This document shows positions 1-11,942 of a stretch of DNA of 33,761 nt, piece after piece. The first letter of the stretch is position 1, and the number at the start of each line of letters is the position of its first letter. The notes beneath the pieces are model-generated. The model had not been told where the DNA came from. It did no database searches and was given only the letters and a program-made list of their open reading frames with translations. Location of the stretch: NCBI GenBank assembly GCA_003158505.1, contig PMJK01000181.1:1-33761 (forward strand), in the 5' to 3' direction. The translations under genes and the position numbers were made by a program. The DNA is from Holophagaceae bacterium. Its GTDB lineage: Bacteria > Acidobacteriota > Holophagae > Holophagales > Holophagaceae.

Positions 1-582
1 GCCATCAACGAAAAGCGCGGCTGCATGATCGTGGACATCGGCGGCGGCACGACTGATGTGGCCGTCATCAGCTACAACGGCAAGGTGTTCTCGGACTCCA
101 TCCTGATCGCGGGCGATGAGATGGACGAGGCGGTCATCAAGTACATTCGCGAAAAATATAACGTGCTGATTTCCGAGGCCTCGGCCGAGGAAGTGAAGTG
201 GACCCTGGGTTCCGCCTTCCCCTCCGAGTTGACCCGCACCATGGAGGTGAGCGGCCGGGATCAGTTCGAAGGCCTGCCCAAGACCCTCACGCTGAATGAT
301 GCGGAAATCCGCGAGGCCCTGGCCGAACCCGTCAACGCCATCATCGACCTGGTGCGCAAGGCGCTGAACGAGACGCCCCCCCAGCTGGCAGCGGATCTCA
401 TCGACCGCGGCATCTGCCTCACGGGCGGCGGTTCGCTCATCCAGGGTATGGACGAACGGCTCCGCAAGGAGACGCACCTTCCGGTCTTCCGGGCAGAGGA
501 TCCCCAGACCGCCGTCGTGCGAGGCACCGCCCTGTTGCTGGAGAACATCCCGCTCCTGCGCCGCATCCAGATCCTCGACTAG
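1..582 (+). CDS. mreB: Rod shape-determining protein MreB (3' part, start outside window)
   Basis: Bacterial actin homologue that polymerises under the inner membrane and guides lateral cell-wall synthesis by the elongasome. The reading frame is open from base 1, so the N-terminal part lies upstream; 193 residues are visible. The second phosphate-binding loop is clear (MIVDIGGGTTDVAVIS), and near the C-terminus comes the adenosine-binding segment with GICLTGGGSLIQGMDERL. It ends in TAG, 12 bases before mreC, and the next four genes are mreC, mreD, mrdA and rodA, the classical order of the rod operon. The identification is secure; only the promoter and first domain cannot be seen. Confidence 0.97.
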   Translation, partial: AINEKRGCMIVDIGGGTTDVAVISYNGKVFSDSILIAGDEMDEAVIKYIREKYNVLISEASAEEVKWTLGSAFPSELTRTMEVSGRDQFEGLPKTLTLNDAEIREALAEPVNAIIDLVRKALNETPPQLAADLIDRGICLTGGGSLIQGMDERLRKETHLPVFRAEDPQTAVVRGTALLLENIPLLRRIQILD

Positions 583-594
583 CCTGGAGGACGC

Positions 595-1482
595 ATGGTC
601 GTCCGTGCAACCAGGTGGAGATGGAGCCGCACGGTGTGGCAGCGCCTGTTCCTGTTGCTCCTTTGGCTGGGTCAGGGCGTCTGGGTGTTCCTCGGCCCGA
701 ACCCCGGCCGTCATTGGAGCCATCTGGCCGATGCGTTGTCCCGCCCTTCCCAGGGTCTCGCGTCGCGCTGGGATGGCTGGCGCGCCACCCGCCAGGCAGC
801 CCGTCGGAATCTTGCCGAGACCCGCGCGGAGAACGCCCGATTGGCGGCGGAATTGGCCCAGCTAAAAACCCAGGCCGCGCAGGAGGCGCCCAGGCTGTCG
901 GAGGCCGATGCTGCGGTGGGCCTGCTGGGCCTCAAGCAGCAGATCCCCCTCGACCTCAAAGCGGCCCGAGTGATCTTCACCACCCGCCCCGCCACCTTCG
1001 GCGGCTTGATCCTCGATCGGGGCCAGGACCTAGGCCTGGTGGCCGATCAGGGAGTGCTGGTGCCCGAGGGCATCGTGGGGCGGCTCTGGTCCGTCAGCGG
1101 CACCCAATCCAAGGTGCTCCCGGCCGACGCACCGAACGCCTCCGTGGCCGTGATGCTCATCCGCAGCCGGGCCACGGGCGTGCTCCAGGGCCTGGGTTCC
1201 GCGCGGGCGCTCATCCGCTACCTGAGCAACCAGGAGGTGGTGCAAGTGGGCGAGGCCGTGCTCACCAGTGGGCTGGACCGGGTCTTCCCGCGCGGGTTGC
1301 TGGTGGGCTACGTGGCTGAAGTGGCCCAGGGCGACCTCGAACTCCGGGTCATCGTCAACCTGTCTGCGCCCCTGGACCGCGTGAGCACGGTTCTATTGCT
1401 GCCTCCCCAGCCGCCCCTGGAGGTGCAGCCCCCCTTCCTCGCACCGGAAACAAAACCGCAGCGGAAACGGGGGATGCCATGA
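595..1482 (+). CDS. mreC: Rod shape-determining protein MreC
   Basis: Bitopic inner-membrane protein that links cytoplasmic MreB to periplasmic PBP2 in the elongasome. It has 295 residues, normal for the family. The N-terminus is basic, followed by a membrane segment at about residues 17-35, then an Ala/Arg/Glu-rich coiled coil at about 60-100, then the periplasmic beta-barrel region containing ATFGGLILDRGQDLGL, VPEGIVGRLW and a VLTSGLDRVFPRGLLVG segment that is typical of MreC. The ATG at 595 is preceded by a good Shine-Dalgarno sequence (TGGAGG). The last four bases (ATGA, 1479-1482) contain the mreD start, so the two are probably translationally coupled. A proline-rich tail of about 30 residues ends the protein. 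Confidence 0.95.
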   Translation: MVVRATRWRWSRTVWQRLFLLLLWLGQGVWVFLGPNPGRHWSHLADALSRPSQGLASRWDGWRATRQAARRNLAETRAENARLAAELAQLKTQAAQEAPRLSEADAAVGLLGLKQQIPLDLKAARVIFTTRPATFGGLILDRGQDLGLVADQGVLVPEGIVGRLWSVSGTQSKVLPADAPNASVAVMLIRSRATGVLQGLGSARALIRYLSNQEVVQVGEAVLTSGLDRVFPRGLLVGYVAEVAQGDLELRVIVNLSAPLDRVSTVLLLPPQPPLEVQPPFLAPETKPQRKRGMP

Positions 1483-1964
1483 GGATTCCCACGCCCTCCT
1501 CCACGCGCCAGAACCTGCTTTGCGCTGCGGCCCTGGGCCTGATCTTCCTTTGCGCGCCATTCCCCAAAGTTCAGATTGTCCTTCACGCCATGCTGGTGCT
1601 CGCGCTGGCGCCCCGCGCCGGAGCGCCCCTGACTGGAGTATTGTGGGCCATGGCAGCGGGATGGGCGCTGGAAGGCTCCTATCTGTACCCCCACATGGGC
1701 GGCACCGCCTGGGCGGACATGACCCTGACCCTGCTCACCGGATGGATGGCCGGGCGCTGGCCCCTGGAAGGCCTGAAGGGCTGGCTGGGTCGCCTGGCGG
1801 CACTCACGGTCCTTCATGCCCTGCTGGTGCATGGCGCGGTGCGGCTGGCGACGGCGCCGCATCCCTGGGGTTGGGGCTGGTTCTGGACCCTCCTGACCGT
1901 ACCGCTCTGGGGCTGGGTCGCCTGGAGGTTGCTCCAGGCGGGCACCGGATCCGGGCGGCGCTGA
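1479..1964 (+). CDS. mreD: Rod shape-determining protein MreD
   Basis: Small polytopic inner-membrane component of the rod complex. It has 161 residues, most of them hydrophobic, with about five membrane helices. MreD is poorly conserved in sequence, so the call rests mainly on size, hydrophobicity and position: it overlaps mreC by ATGA and lies 3 bases upstream of mrdA, exactly where mreD sits in most rod operons. The N-terminal segment FPKVQIVLHAMLVLALAPR and the later Gly/Trp-rich helices fit the family. Confidence 0.85.
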   Translation: MRIPTPSSTRQNLLCAAALGLIFLCAPFPKVQIVLHAMLVLALAPRAGAPLTGVLWAMAAGWALEGSYLYPHMGGTAWADMTLTLLTGWMAGRWPLEGLKGWLGRLAALTVLHALLVHGAVRLATAPHPWGWGWFWTLLTVPLWGWVAWRLLQAGTGSGRR

Positions 1965-1967
1965 GCC

Positions 1968-3859
1968 ATGGACCCACGGCAGCGACCCCTTCTGCGCCGG
2001 AGGCTCGGGGCCTTCAAGGCGATGACCTGGAGCCTGGTGGCCCTGCTGGTGCTCATCTATGCCTGGCTGCAGCTGGTCCGGCACGGCGAGTTCAAACAAC
2101 TGGCCATGCAGCAGGCCGTGAAGGTGCGTCCCATCCCGGCGCCGCGGGGCCTGGTGCTGGACCGCAGCGGGCAGCGTCTGGTGGACAATCGGCGGGCGCT
2201 CCACCTGGTCATCCAGCGGGAAGACCTTCCCAGCAAGCCCGAGGTGATCGCTTCCCTCGCGGATGCGCTGGTGCTGGATCCCGCGGCCCTGGCGCGGAAG
2301 ATCCTGAGCTACCGGCAGGCGGGGAAGGGACGCCCCCTGGTGCTCAAAGAGAACCTGGACGAGGCCGGCATCGCCATCGCCGAGCGCGTCCGGGCCCGCT
2401 ATGCCTTCCTCAGCGTGGAAGTGGCGCCCCGGCGCGTCTACCTCGGTGACGAGCTCGCCGGCCACGTGCTCGGCTACGTCGGGGAAGTGGATGAGGAACT
2501 GATGAAGGCCAAGCCTGGCATGTTCCACCTGGGCGAGACCATCGGCAAGGAGGGCTTCGAGGCCAGCGGCAACGAGAAGCTCAAGGGGGTGGACGGGCAG
2601 AAGCGTATCCTGGTGGATCAGCTGGGCACCGAGGTCGCGAACTTCGGGCAGCTGGACGCCACGGTGGGCCGCAGCCTCTTCCTCACCCTCGATGCGGGAC
2701 TGCAGAAGGTGGCCCAGGACGCCCTGGGCCAGGAGGCCGGAGCCGTGGTCGTGCTGGACCTGCGCGATGGCGGCGTGCTGGCGATGTACTCCAGCCCTTC
2801 GTACGATCCGAACCTCTTCCTCAACCGGCTCAGCCAGGACATGGTGGACCGCTACCTGGCCAACAACCTCACCCGGCCCATGGTGAACAGGCCTATCCAG
2901 GGCATCTACGCGCCCGGCTCCACTTTCAAGCTGCTGGTGGCCATTGCGGCGCTGGAGAAGGGCGTGGTCACCCCACAGACGATCATCTACTGTTCGGGAA
3001 AGAAGAACTTCTACGGCCGCGATTTCCGCTGCGACAAACCCACGGGCCATGGGGGCCTCTCCATGATCCAGGCCATCGCCCAGAGCTGTGACGTCTACTT
3101 CTACGAGCTGGCGTCCCGTCTGGACATCGATGACATCTACGCCACCGCGGAGAAGTACGGCCTCACAGAGCGTACGGGCATCGACCTGCCCCAGGAGAAG
3201 CGGACCCGCATTCCCAGCCGGGCCTGGAAGCGCAAGACCTATCCGCGGGATCCCAAGTGGTACGGCGGCGAGACCATCAGTGTGGGCATCGGCCAGGGCG
3301 CCGTGGGTGTGACGCCCCTGGGCTTGGCGCGCTTCTACGCCCTGCTGGCCACCAAGGGGAAGCTGCTGACGCCGCACCTGTTCTACGGCTTTCGGGACGA
3401 CCAGAACAACACCTTGGAAGTCGCCCCGACCCTGCCAGCCAAGGACACACCTCTGGACCCCAAAATCTGGGAGGTTCTGAACGAGGGGCTCCGCGAAGTG
3501 GTCCAGAGCGGGACGGCCTCCACCAATCCCTTCGTGCGCGAGATCGCCAAGGAGATTCCCTTCTCGGGCAAGACCGGCACCGCACAGGTGGCCACGTTCG
3601 TGGACAAGGCCCACTATGCGCGCCAGGCCAAGAAGCTGAAGGACCACGCCCTCTTTGCGGGCTACGCGCCCAGCGAGCACCCGCAGATCGCCTTCGCCGT
3701 GGTGGTGGAGAACGCAGGCTTCGGCTCCACCTCCGCCGCCCCCGTCGCGGCCAAGCTCGTGAAGTACTGGTGCGTGGACCGGCTCACCAATCCTCTGCCC
3801 CCGCCCAGGGGCAAGATGGTGGACCCCTTCGCCCCCGTACCGCAGGCGGAGGCCCCGGA

Positions 3860-3863
<4 letters not shown>
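1968..3863 (+). CDS. mrdA: Penicillin-binding protein 2 (elongasome transpeptidase)
   Basis: Class B penicillin-binding protein that cross-links peptidoglycan during elongation as the partner of RodA. It has 631 residues, as expected. A single N-terminal membrane anchor lies at about residues 20-38. The PBP dimerisation domain follows (PAPRGLVLDRSGQRL at 58-72; later EGFEASGNEKLKG). The transpeptidase domain has all three active-site motifs: STFK at 318-321 with the catalytic Ser318, SCD at 373-375 in place of SxN, and KTG at 535-537. It starts 3 bases after mreD and its stop overlaps the rodA start in ATGA (3860-3863), so the two enzymes are probably made together. The gene symbol follows E. 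coli usage (pbpA is a synonym). Confidence 0.96.
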
Positions 3864-6945
<3,082 letters not shown>

Positions 6946-6975
6946 TCCCTCGCCTATCGCCGTATTCATTTCAAT

Positions 6976-7002
6976 CACTTCGCGCGGCCTGCGCGCGAAG
7001 TG
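6976..7002 (+). terminator. Candidate terminator hairpin after ligA
   Basis: Perfect 11-bp inverted repeat (CACTTCGCGCG / CGCGCGAAGTG) with a 5-base loop, 30 bases after the ligA stop codon. There is no T-run after it, so it is not a textbook intrinsic terminator; it may end the mre-ligA transcript in another way or protect its 3' end. The hairpin is certain, its role inferred. Confidence 0.6.
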
Positions 7003-7047
7003 TGTGGCAGCGTTCCCCGGCCGCGCCGAGCATGGGACAGAAAGGCC

Positions 7048-7053
7048 TAGACT
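7048..7053 (+). promoter_or_regulatory. Candidate -10 box of the first kinase gene
   Basis: TAGACT, identical to hexamers found just upstream of several other genes here (17969-17974 minus, 18045-18050, 32925-32930). Transcription would start near 7060, about 40 bases before the kinase. I see no clear -35 box. Confidence 0.45.
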
Positions 7054-7102
7054 GGAACCCACACACGTCACATGATCTGACCTACCTCGAACGGAATTGT
7101 TT

Positions 7103-8449
7103 GTGCTGACGCGTCTCGGCAAGTTCGAAATTGTCCGGTTGCTCGCCCAGGGAAGCATGGGTGAAGTCTACGTGGGCCTGGATCCCATCCTGGGGCGCGA
7201 GGTGGCCATCAAGGTCATTCATGCATCGGCCAGTCTGGGACCTCAGGCCCGGGAGCGCTTCGCCACGGAGGCCCGCGCCGCCGCAGTCCTGAACCATCCG
7301 AACATCGTGACCGTGCATGAGTTGGGCGAGGAGCAGGGTGTGCTCTACCTGGCCATGGAACTGGTGAAGGGCGAGGACCTCGGCACGCTGATCCAGATGG
7401 GGACCCTGAAGCCCATCGATATGCTCGAAGTGCTGGCCCAGGTCTGCGATGGCCTGGCGGTGGCGCACCGGCACCAGATCCTGCACAGGGACATCAAACC
7501 CTCGAACATCCGCGTGGTCTGGGACGGGAAGAACCTCCAGGCCAAGGTGCTGGATTTCGGCGTGGCCAAGTTCATCAACCGGGACACCACGGACGAAGGC
7601 ATCGTCTTCGGCACCGTGAACTACATGGCCCCGGAGTACCTGCAGAGCGGTCGCCCGGATTCCCGCAGCGACCTCTTCGCGGTCGGGGTGATCCTCTATG
7701 AAGCCCTGGTCGGCATTCCGCCCTTCGATGGTCCCAGCCCAGGCTCGGTGATCTACCGCCTGCTCCACGATACGCCTATGCCCCTGCCCCCCACGGCCTT
7801 CCAGGGCATCAGTCGGGATGTGCAGGGCATCTTGAACCATGCCCTGGCCAAGGATCCGAGTAATCGGTTCCAGAGCGCCGACGATCTGGCCGCCATGCTG
7901 CGAGCCGCCAAGGACCCGGCCTGGCGGTGGGAACAGGAACGGCCCACGATGGCACTCAAGATCAACCGCCCTGTCTCGGAGCGGGGTCCGGTACCGCAGA
8001 CACCCCCGCGAGGGTTCCCGATTGTCCCCTTGGCGCTACGGCCAGCCTCACCGGGCCCAGCCATTCCGTCACCTTCGGGCTCCTTCCCCAAGTCCATGGG
8101 GGTGCTCCGTTCGTCGGCGAGGGAAGTCCCTGCCTCCCAGGGAGTCGTTCCCTCCGGCCGGGACGAGGTCAGGAAGGACGTTCTGGAAACCACCCGACAT
8201 CAGCTTCTCCAGGCCCTGGAGATCGATCCGGACAATGCGAAAGCCCACGCCATGCTGCTGGTCACCCACTACCGTCTGGGGCGCATGGATGCGCTCATGC
8301 AGACGCTTCGCCAGGCGCGAAACCGGGGCATTCCGACAGCCGGTCTGAAGGCCGTTCCCCGTTGCCATCAGATGGTGCTGGAGGAGATGCAGACGTGCCG
8401 CCTGCCGCTGGAGCTCCACGGGGAGTTCATGGATTACCTCGGATCCTGA
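7103..8449 (+). CDS. Serine/threonine protein kinase (Hanks type) with C-terminal helical tail
   Basis: Eukaryotic-like protein kinase, 448 residues from the chosen GTG. The glycine loop is GSMGEV (17-22), the ATP-binding lysine is in VAIK (Lys37), the catalytic loop is HRDIKPSN (Asp130), the metal-binding loop is DFG (Asp151), and the APE motif follows near 176. All residues for activity are present. After the kinase domain (to about 275) comes a Pro/Ser-rich linker without a clear membrane helix, then a TPR-like region (about 355-448). I prefer the GTG at 7103 because it aligns base for base with the ATG of the next kinase (VLTRLGKFE versus MLRRLGRFE); a TTG at 7097 is an in-frame alternative, and neither has a strong ribosome site. 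The target is not evident. Confidence 0.9.
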   Translation: MLTRLGKFEIVRLLAQGSMGEVYVGLDPILGREVAIKVIHASASLGPQARERFATEARAAAVLNHPNIVTVHELGEEQGVLYLAMELVKGEDLGTLIQMGTLKPIDMLEVLAQVCDGLAVAHRHQILHRDIKPSNIRVVWDGKNLQAKVLDFGVAKFINRDTTDEGIVFGTVNYMAPEYLQSGRPDSRSDLFAVGVILYEALVGIPPFDGPSPGSVIYRLLHDTPMPLPPTAFQGISRDVQGILNHALAKDPSNRFQSADDLAAMLRAAKDPAWRWEQERPTMALKINRPVSERGPVPQTPPRGFPIVPLALRPASPGPAIPSPSGSFPKSMGVLRSSAREVPASQGVVPSGRDEVRKDVLETTRHQLLQALEIDPDNAKAHAMLLVTHYRLGRMDALMQTLRQARNRGIPTAGLKAVPRCHQMVLEEMQTCRLPLELHGEFMDYLGS

Positions 8450-8506
8450 AAGTCCTGCGCTCAACCGCCGATGAGACTTTGGAATCCCTGGTTTCCAGGT
8501 GGTGCA

Positions 8507-10078
8507 ATGTTACGAAGGCTGGGTCGATTCGAACTTCAGAAGAGCCTCGGACAGGGCGCCATGGGCGAGGTATACCTCGGTCTGGATCCCGCCATTGGGC
8601 GAGAGGTGGCCATCAAGACCATTCATCGCGAGGCGGCCCAGGGGGCCGAGGCCCGGGAGCGGTTCGCCCAGGAGGCCAGAGCCGCCGGGACCCTGAACCA
8701 CCCGAACCTGGTGACCATCCACGAATTCGGCGAGGACCAGGGCGTGCTCTATCTGGCCATGGAATTCGTGCCGGGCGAGGACCTGGAGGCCATGCTTCGG
8801 AGCCGTGCGCTGGCGCCAATAGAGGCCCTGGAAGTCCTTGCCCAGGTCTGCGACGGCTTGGCCTATGCCCACCAAAAGGGCGTGCTGCATCGGGATATCA
8901 AGCCCAGCAACATCCGGGTGCGTCGCGAGGGTGAACGCCTGCTCGCCAAGGTGATGGATTTCGGCGTCGCCCGGGTGACGGGCTCCGACCTGACCGGAAC
9001 GGGCATCCTGCTTGGCACCTTCGGGTACATGGCGCCGGAATACATCAGGACCGGCCTGCCGGATCCCCGCAGCGACCTGTTCGCCGTGGGGGTGATCCTC
9101 TATGAGGCCCTGGCGGGCCGCCGTCCCTTCGAAGGGGATACCACGGCCACGGTGCTCTACCGGGTGGTGAACGAGGAGCCAGCCCCGCTGGCGCCTTCGA
9201 ACCTTCATGGCATCAGCCCCCAGGCAGACCTATTGCTGGCCAAGGCCCTAGCCAAGGATCCCGCTCAGCGCTTCCAGGCCGCCGAGGCCATGGCCAGGGC
9301 CCTCCGCGATGCGAGGGATCCTGCCTGGGCGGGCCTTCCAGGCAGCCTGCCTACGCGCTCGCTGCAGCGGTCCGCGGCCGCTTCTGGAGGTTCGTTCGCG
9401 CCTCGAAGGCGGAAGGTCCGGTGGATCGCTGCGATGTTGACCCTCGGTGCCCTGGGCCTGGGCGCCTGGTTTCAATGGGGGCGGCCAAGGACTCCGAGGC
9501 CCATCCCGCTTCCGTCAGCGGTTTCCCCCTCGGCTCCAACACCGGAGGTCTCACCCCTGCAATCGGCCCAACTCATGGGGAAGGTGGAACCAGCACCCGG
9601 GGTCGCCGTGTCAGAAGGTGCTGCCTGGCCCTCACCAGGCACGCAGGCCACACCGAAGGAATCATCCCGACCTGTCCGGGCCCCGAAATCCCACCCCCTG
9701 TCCGAGCAGGAGGCCTCGGATCTGCTCAACGAAGCCGCCAAAGGGCTTAGGGAGCAGCCCCAGGGTAGCCTGGCCCTTTGCGACCGCGTGATCCGGGACC
9801 ACCCCAAAAATCCCCGGGCCTACGCCTTGAAGACCACCGCGCTCTATGGCTTGGGGCGCTACCAGGAAATGTCCGGCGTACTGGATGCGGGCCGGGAGCA
9901 CGGGGTGAAACCCGCGCAGTACCTGGCCTTCGGTCACTTCACAGCCATGCTTCGAGAGGAGCGCCGGGAGCGGCGCCTGCCTCCCAAGGTGCGCGAATCC
10001 CTGGTGGCCGAACTTCCCACCCTGCGGCCGGGGCAGGGACTACGGCAGCCGCGAGTTCAGCGGCCATCCAGTGATTGA
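8507..10078 (+). CDS. Membrane-anchored serine/threonine protein kinase with C-terminal TPR-like domain
   Basis: Paralogue of the preceding kinase, 523 residues. Catalytic features fall at the same positions: GAMGEV loop, Lys37, HRDIKPSN with Asp130, DFG with Asp151, APE near 177. A basic stretch (RRRKVR) leads into one membrane helix at about 306-324, so the kinase is cytoplasmic and the C-terminal part should lie in the periplasm. That part has a Pro/Ser-rich linker and then a TPR-like region (SDLLNEAAKGLREQP, PKNPRAYALKTTALYGLGRY) resembling the tail of the first kinase. The ATG at 8507 has AGGTGG five bases upstream; an ATG at 8471 would add 12 residues with no counterpart in the paralogue. 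The 3' end overlaps the convergent lipoprotein gene by 22 bases. Confidence 0.92.
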   Translation: MLRRLGRFELQKSLGQGAMGEVYLGLDPAIGREVAIKTIHREAAQGAEARERFAQEARAAGTLNHPNLVTIHEFGEDQGVLYLAMEFVPGEDLEAMLRSRALAPIEALEVLAQVCDGLAYAHQKGVLHRDIKPSNIRVRREGERLLAKVMDFGVARVTGSDLTGTGILLGTFGYMAPEYIRTGLPDPRSDLFAVGVILYEALAGRRPFEGDTTATVLYRVVNEEPAPLAPSNLHGISPQADLLLAKALAKDPAQRFQAAEAMARALRDARDPAWAGLPGSLPTRSLQRSAAASGGSFAPRRRKVRWIAAMLTLGALGLGAWFQWGRPRTPRPIPLPSAVSPSAPTPEVSPLQSAQLMGKVEPAPGVAVSEGAAWPSPGTQATPKESSRPVRAPKSHPLSEQEASDLLNEAAKGLREQPQGSLALCDRVIRDHPKNPRAYALKTTALYGLGRYQEMSGVLDAGREHGVKPAQYLAFGHFTAMLREERRERRLPPKVRESLVAELPTLRPGQGLRQPRVQRPSSD

Positions 10079-10491
10079 ATTTCGAGCAGCTTCCAGTCCC
10101 CTCTGGCCTTGCGCCAAAGCAGCCAGAAACTGCGGTGCGAGGCGTCCTGGGGCAGCAGGCTTCCGCTGCGCCCCGTGAGGAGCAGATCCACTTCCTGGAA
10201 GGCCTCGCTCCTCTTCACCGTGATCTCGTTCCGCACGACGGTCACGCCGACCTTCTCCTGTCTTAAGATTCCGAGAAGGAACAGTCTCGCCGTGGCCTTA
10301 TCCATGCCATCGGGACCTCGGAACTCCGGATCCAGGCTTGACGTGGCTTCGGCCACGTCCCCCGACTCCACCCCGGCACGGCAGGTTTCAAAGGCTTTCC
10401 GGACCTGATCCTCCGGCTGGTCCGAATGGCAGGCGGCAAGGAAACAGAGGATGGACAGGGCGGCGGCCAAGGGACCCCAGCGTTTTCTCAT
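10057..10491 (-). CDS. Small putative lipoprotein of unknown function
   Basis: 144 residues with a lipoprotein signal peptide: basic MRKRW, a hydrophobic run, and the lipobox FLAAC with the lipidated Cys near residue 21. The mature part has the look of an NTF2/DUF4440-like fold (a helix with EDQVRKAFETCRAGVESGDV, then strands ending in a WKLLEIQSL segment); this is a weak resemblance only. The ATG is preceded by an excellent Shine-Dalgarno sequence (GAGGAGG, 5 bases away) and a TATCCT -10-like box lies about 30 bases further up. Its 3' end overlaps the end of the second kinase. Confidence 0.8.
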   Translation of the reverse strand: MRKRWGPLAAALSILCFLAACHSDQPEDQVRKAFETCRAGVESGDVAEATSSLDPEFRGPDGMDKATARLFLLGILRQEKVGVTVVRNEITVKRSEAFQEVDLLLTGRSGSLLPQDASHRSFWLLWRKARGDWKLLEIQSLDGR

Positions 10492-10649
10492 CGAGCCTCC
10501 TCATTCCATCCCGCCTGGTGTCCATGGAAGGATAGCTCCCCGGATCAAGCGTCCAGGGTAATGGCCGGGAACCCTTCACGTCGGTCCGGACCTTTTCGGT
10601 AGCATGGGTGCAAGGAATCAGGCTCAACCGCATCCATCCGAGACCCGCC

Positions 10650-11942
10650 ATGGCCCACCACACCCTCAAGGCCAGCCACCAGAAGCTCGTGGAGCGACTC
10701 AACCGCTTCCCTCAGGGGGCGCCACCCTCGGAGCTGCTCTTTCAGATTCTCCGGGTCCTCTTCACCGAGGAGGAGGCCGGGTTGGTCGCCCTGCTGCCCA
10801 TCCGACCCTTCACGGCCGCCCATGCCGCGCAGGTCTGGAAGAGGCCCGAGGACGCCTGCCTGGGCATCCTGGATCGCCTGGCGGATCGCGGGATGCTGCT
10901 GGACCTGGAGCATCCCGATGGCACGCGGACCTTCGTGCTGCCCCCGCCCATGGCGGGCTTCTTCGAATTCTCCATGATGCGGATCGGCAACGGCTACGAC
11001 CAGAAGCTGCTGGCGGAGCTCTTCTACCAGTATCTGAACGTGGAGGAGGACTTCGTCCGGGAGTTGTTCGCGGGCGGGGAGACGCAGGTGGGCCGGGTCT
11101 TCGTGAACGAGGGGGCCCTTCCCGAGCATGCCCTCCACGTGATGGATTACGAGCGGGCCTCGGAGGTGATCCGCACGGCCTCCCACATCGGCATTGGAAC
11201 CTGCTACTGCCGCCACAAGATGGCGCACCTCGGGAAGGCCTGCCAGGCGCCCATGGACATCTGCATGACCTTCAACGGCACGGCCGGCTCACTCATCCGG
11301 CACCGCGTCGCCCGGCGGGTGGACGTCTCTGAGGGGCTGGACCTGCTGGCCCAGGCCGTGGACGGCAACCTGGTCCAGTTCGGCGAGAACGTGCGCGACC
11401 AGGTGGGGTTCATCTGCAACTGCTGCGGCTGCTGTTGCGAGGCCATGCTGGCGGCCAAGCGCTTCGCGGTGTTGAATCCCATCGCCACCACGAACCACCT
11501 GCCGGAGGTGGAGGCCGAGGCCTGCAACGGCTGCGGGAAGTGCGTGGAGGTCTGTCCGGTGGAGGCCATGGGCCTCGTGTCCAGTGGGGATCCCCAACAC
11601 CCGAAGCGCAAGAAGGCGCGGCTGGACGAATCCATCTGCCTGGGCTGCGGCGTATGCGTGCGCGCCTGCTCCCGGCGGGCCCTGCGCCTGCGCCCGCGGG
11701 CCCGTCGTGTCATCACCCCGGTCAACACGGCCCATCGGGTGGTGCTGATGGCCATCGAGCGCGGTCAGCTCCAGAACCTGATCTTCGATAATCAGGCACA
11801 TATCCAGCACAAGGCCATGGCCGCCATTCTTGGCGTGATTCTCAAGCTGCCCCCCTTGAAGCAGGCCCTGGCCAGCCGGCAGATGAAGTCCCGCTACCTG
11901 GAGAGGCTGTTGTCCCGGAGGGACGTCAGCCACCGGGCTTAA
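10650..11942 (+). CDS. Cysteine-rich double [4Fe-4S] ferredoxin-type protein with winged-helix-like N-terminus
   Basis: 430 residues. The first 100 or so look like a winged-helix fold (SELLFQILRVLF ... CLGILDRLADRGMLLDL ... TRTFVLPPP), followed by a helical region. A first cysteine cluster lies at 185, 187, 198 and 205; a second, very dense one at 256-263 (CNCCGCCC); then two classical CxxCxxCxxxC ferredoxin motifs at 292-302 and 330-340. Two [4Fe-4S] clusters are therefore expected, with the other cysteines free to bind another cluster or metal. Similar proteins occur in anaerobes and metal reducers without an agreed function as far as I know. The ATG at 10650 is chosen; a GTG at 10608 sits only 2 bases after a possible -10 box (TAGCAT, 10600-10605) and is less likely. 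No redox partner gene is adjacent. The 3' end overlaps the convergent CYTH gene by 17 bases. Confidence 0.85.
   Translation: MAHHTLKASHQKLVERLNRFPQGAPPSELLFQILRVLFTEEEAGLVALLPIRPFTAAHAAQVWKRPEDACLGILDRLADRGMLLDLEHPDGTRTFVLPPPMAGFFEFSMMRIGNGYDQKLLAELFYQYLNVEEDFVRELFAGGETQVGRVFVNEGALPEHALHVMDYERASEVIRTASHIGIGTCYCRHKMAHLGKACQAPMDICMTFNGTAGSLIRHRVARRVDVSEGLDLLAQAVDGNLVQFGENVRDQVGFICNCCGCCCEAMLAAKRFAVLNPIATTNHLPEVEAEACNGCGKCVEVCPVEAMGLVSSGDPQHPKRKKARLDESICLGCGVCVRACSRRALRLRPRARRVITPVNTAHRVVLMAIERGQLQNLIFDNQAHIQHKAMAAILGVILKLPPLKQALASRQMKSRYLERLLSRRDVSHRA

Noticed and set aside
1308-3680. 790-codon open frame on the minus strand opposite mreC-mrdA
   Set aside because: Antisense shadow of well-identified rod genes; the translation is His/Gly/Gln-rich low complexity with no motif, as expected from GC-rich codon bias.
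10608-10649. GTG start adding 14 residues to the ferredoxin-type protein
   Set aside because: It lies 2 bases after a possible -10 box, so it would probably precede the transcript start; the ATG at 10650 is preferred.
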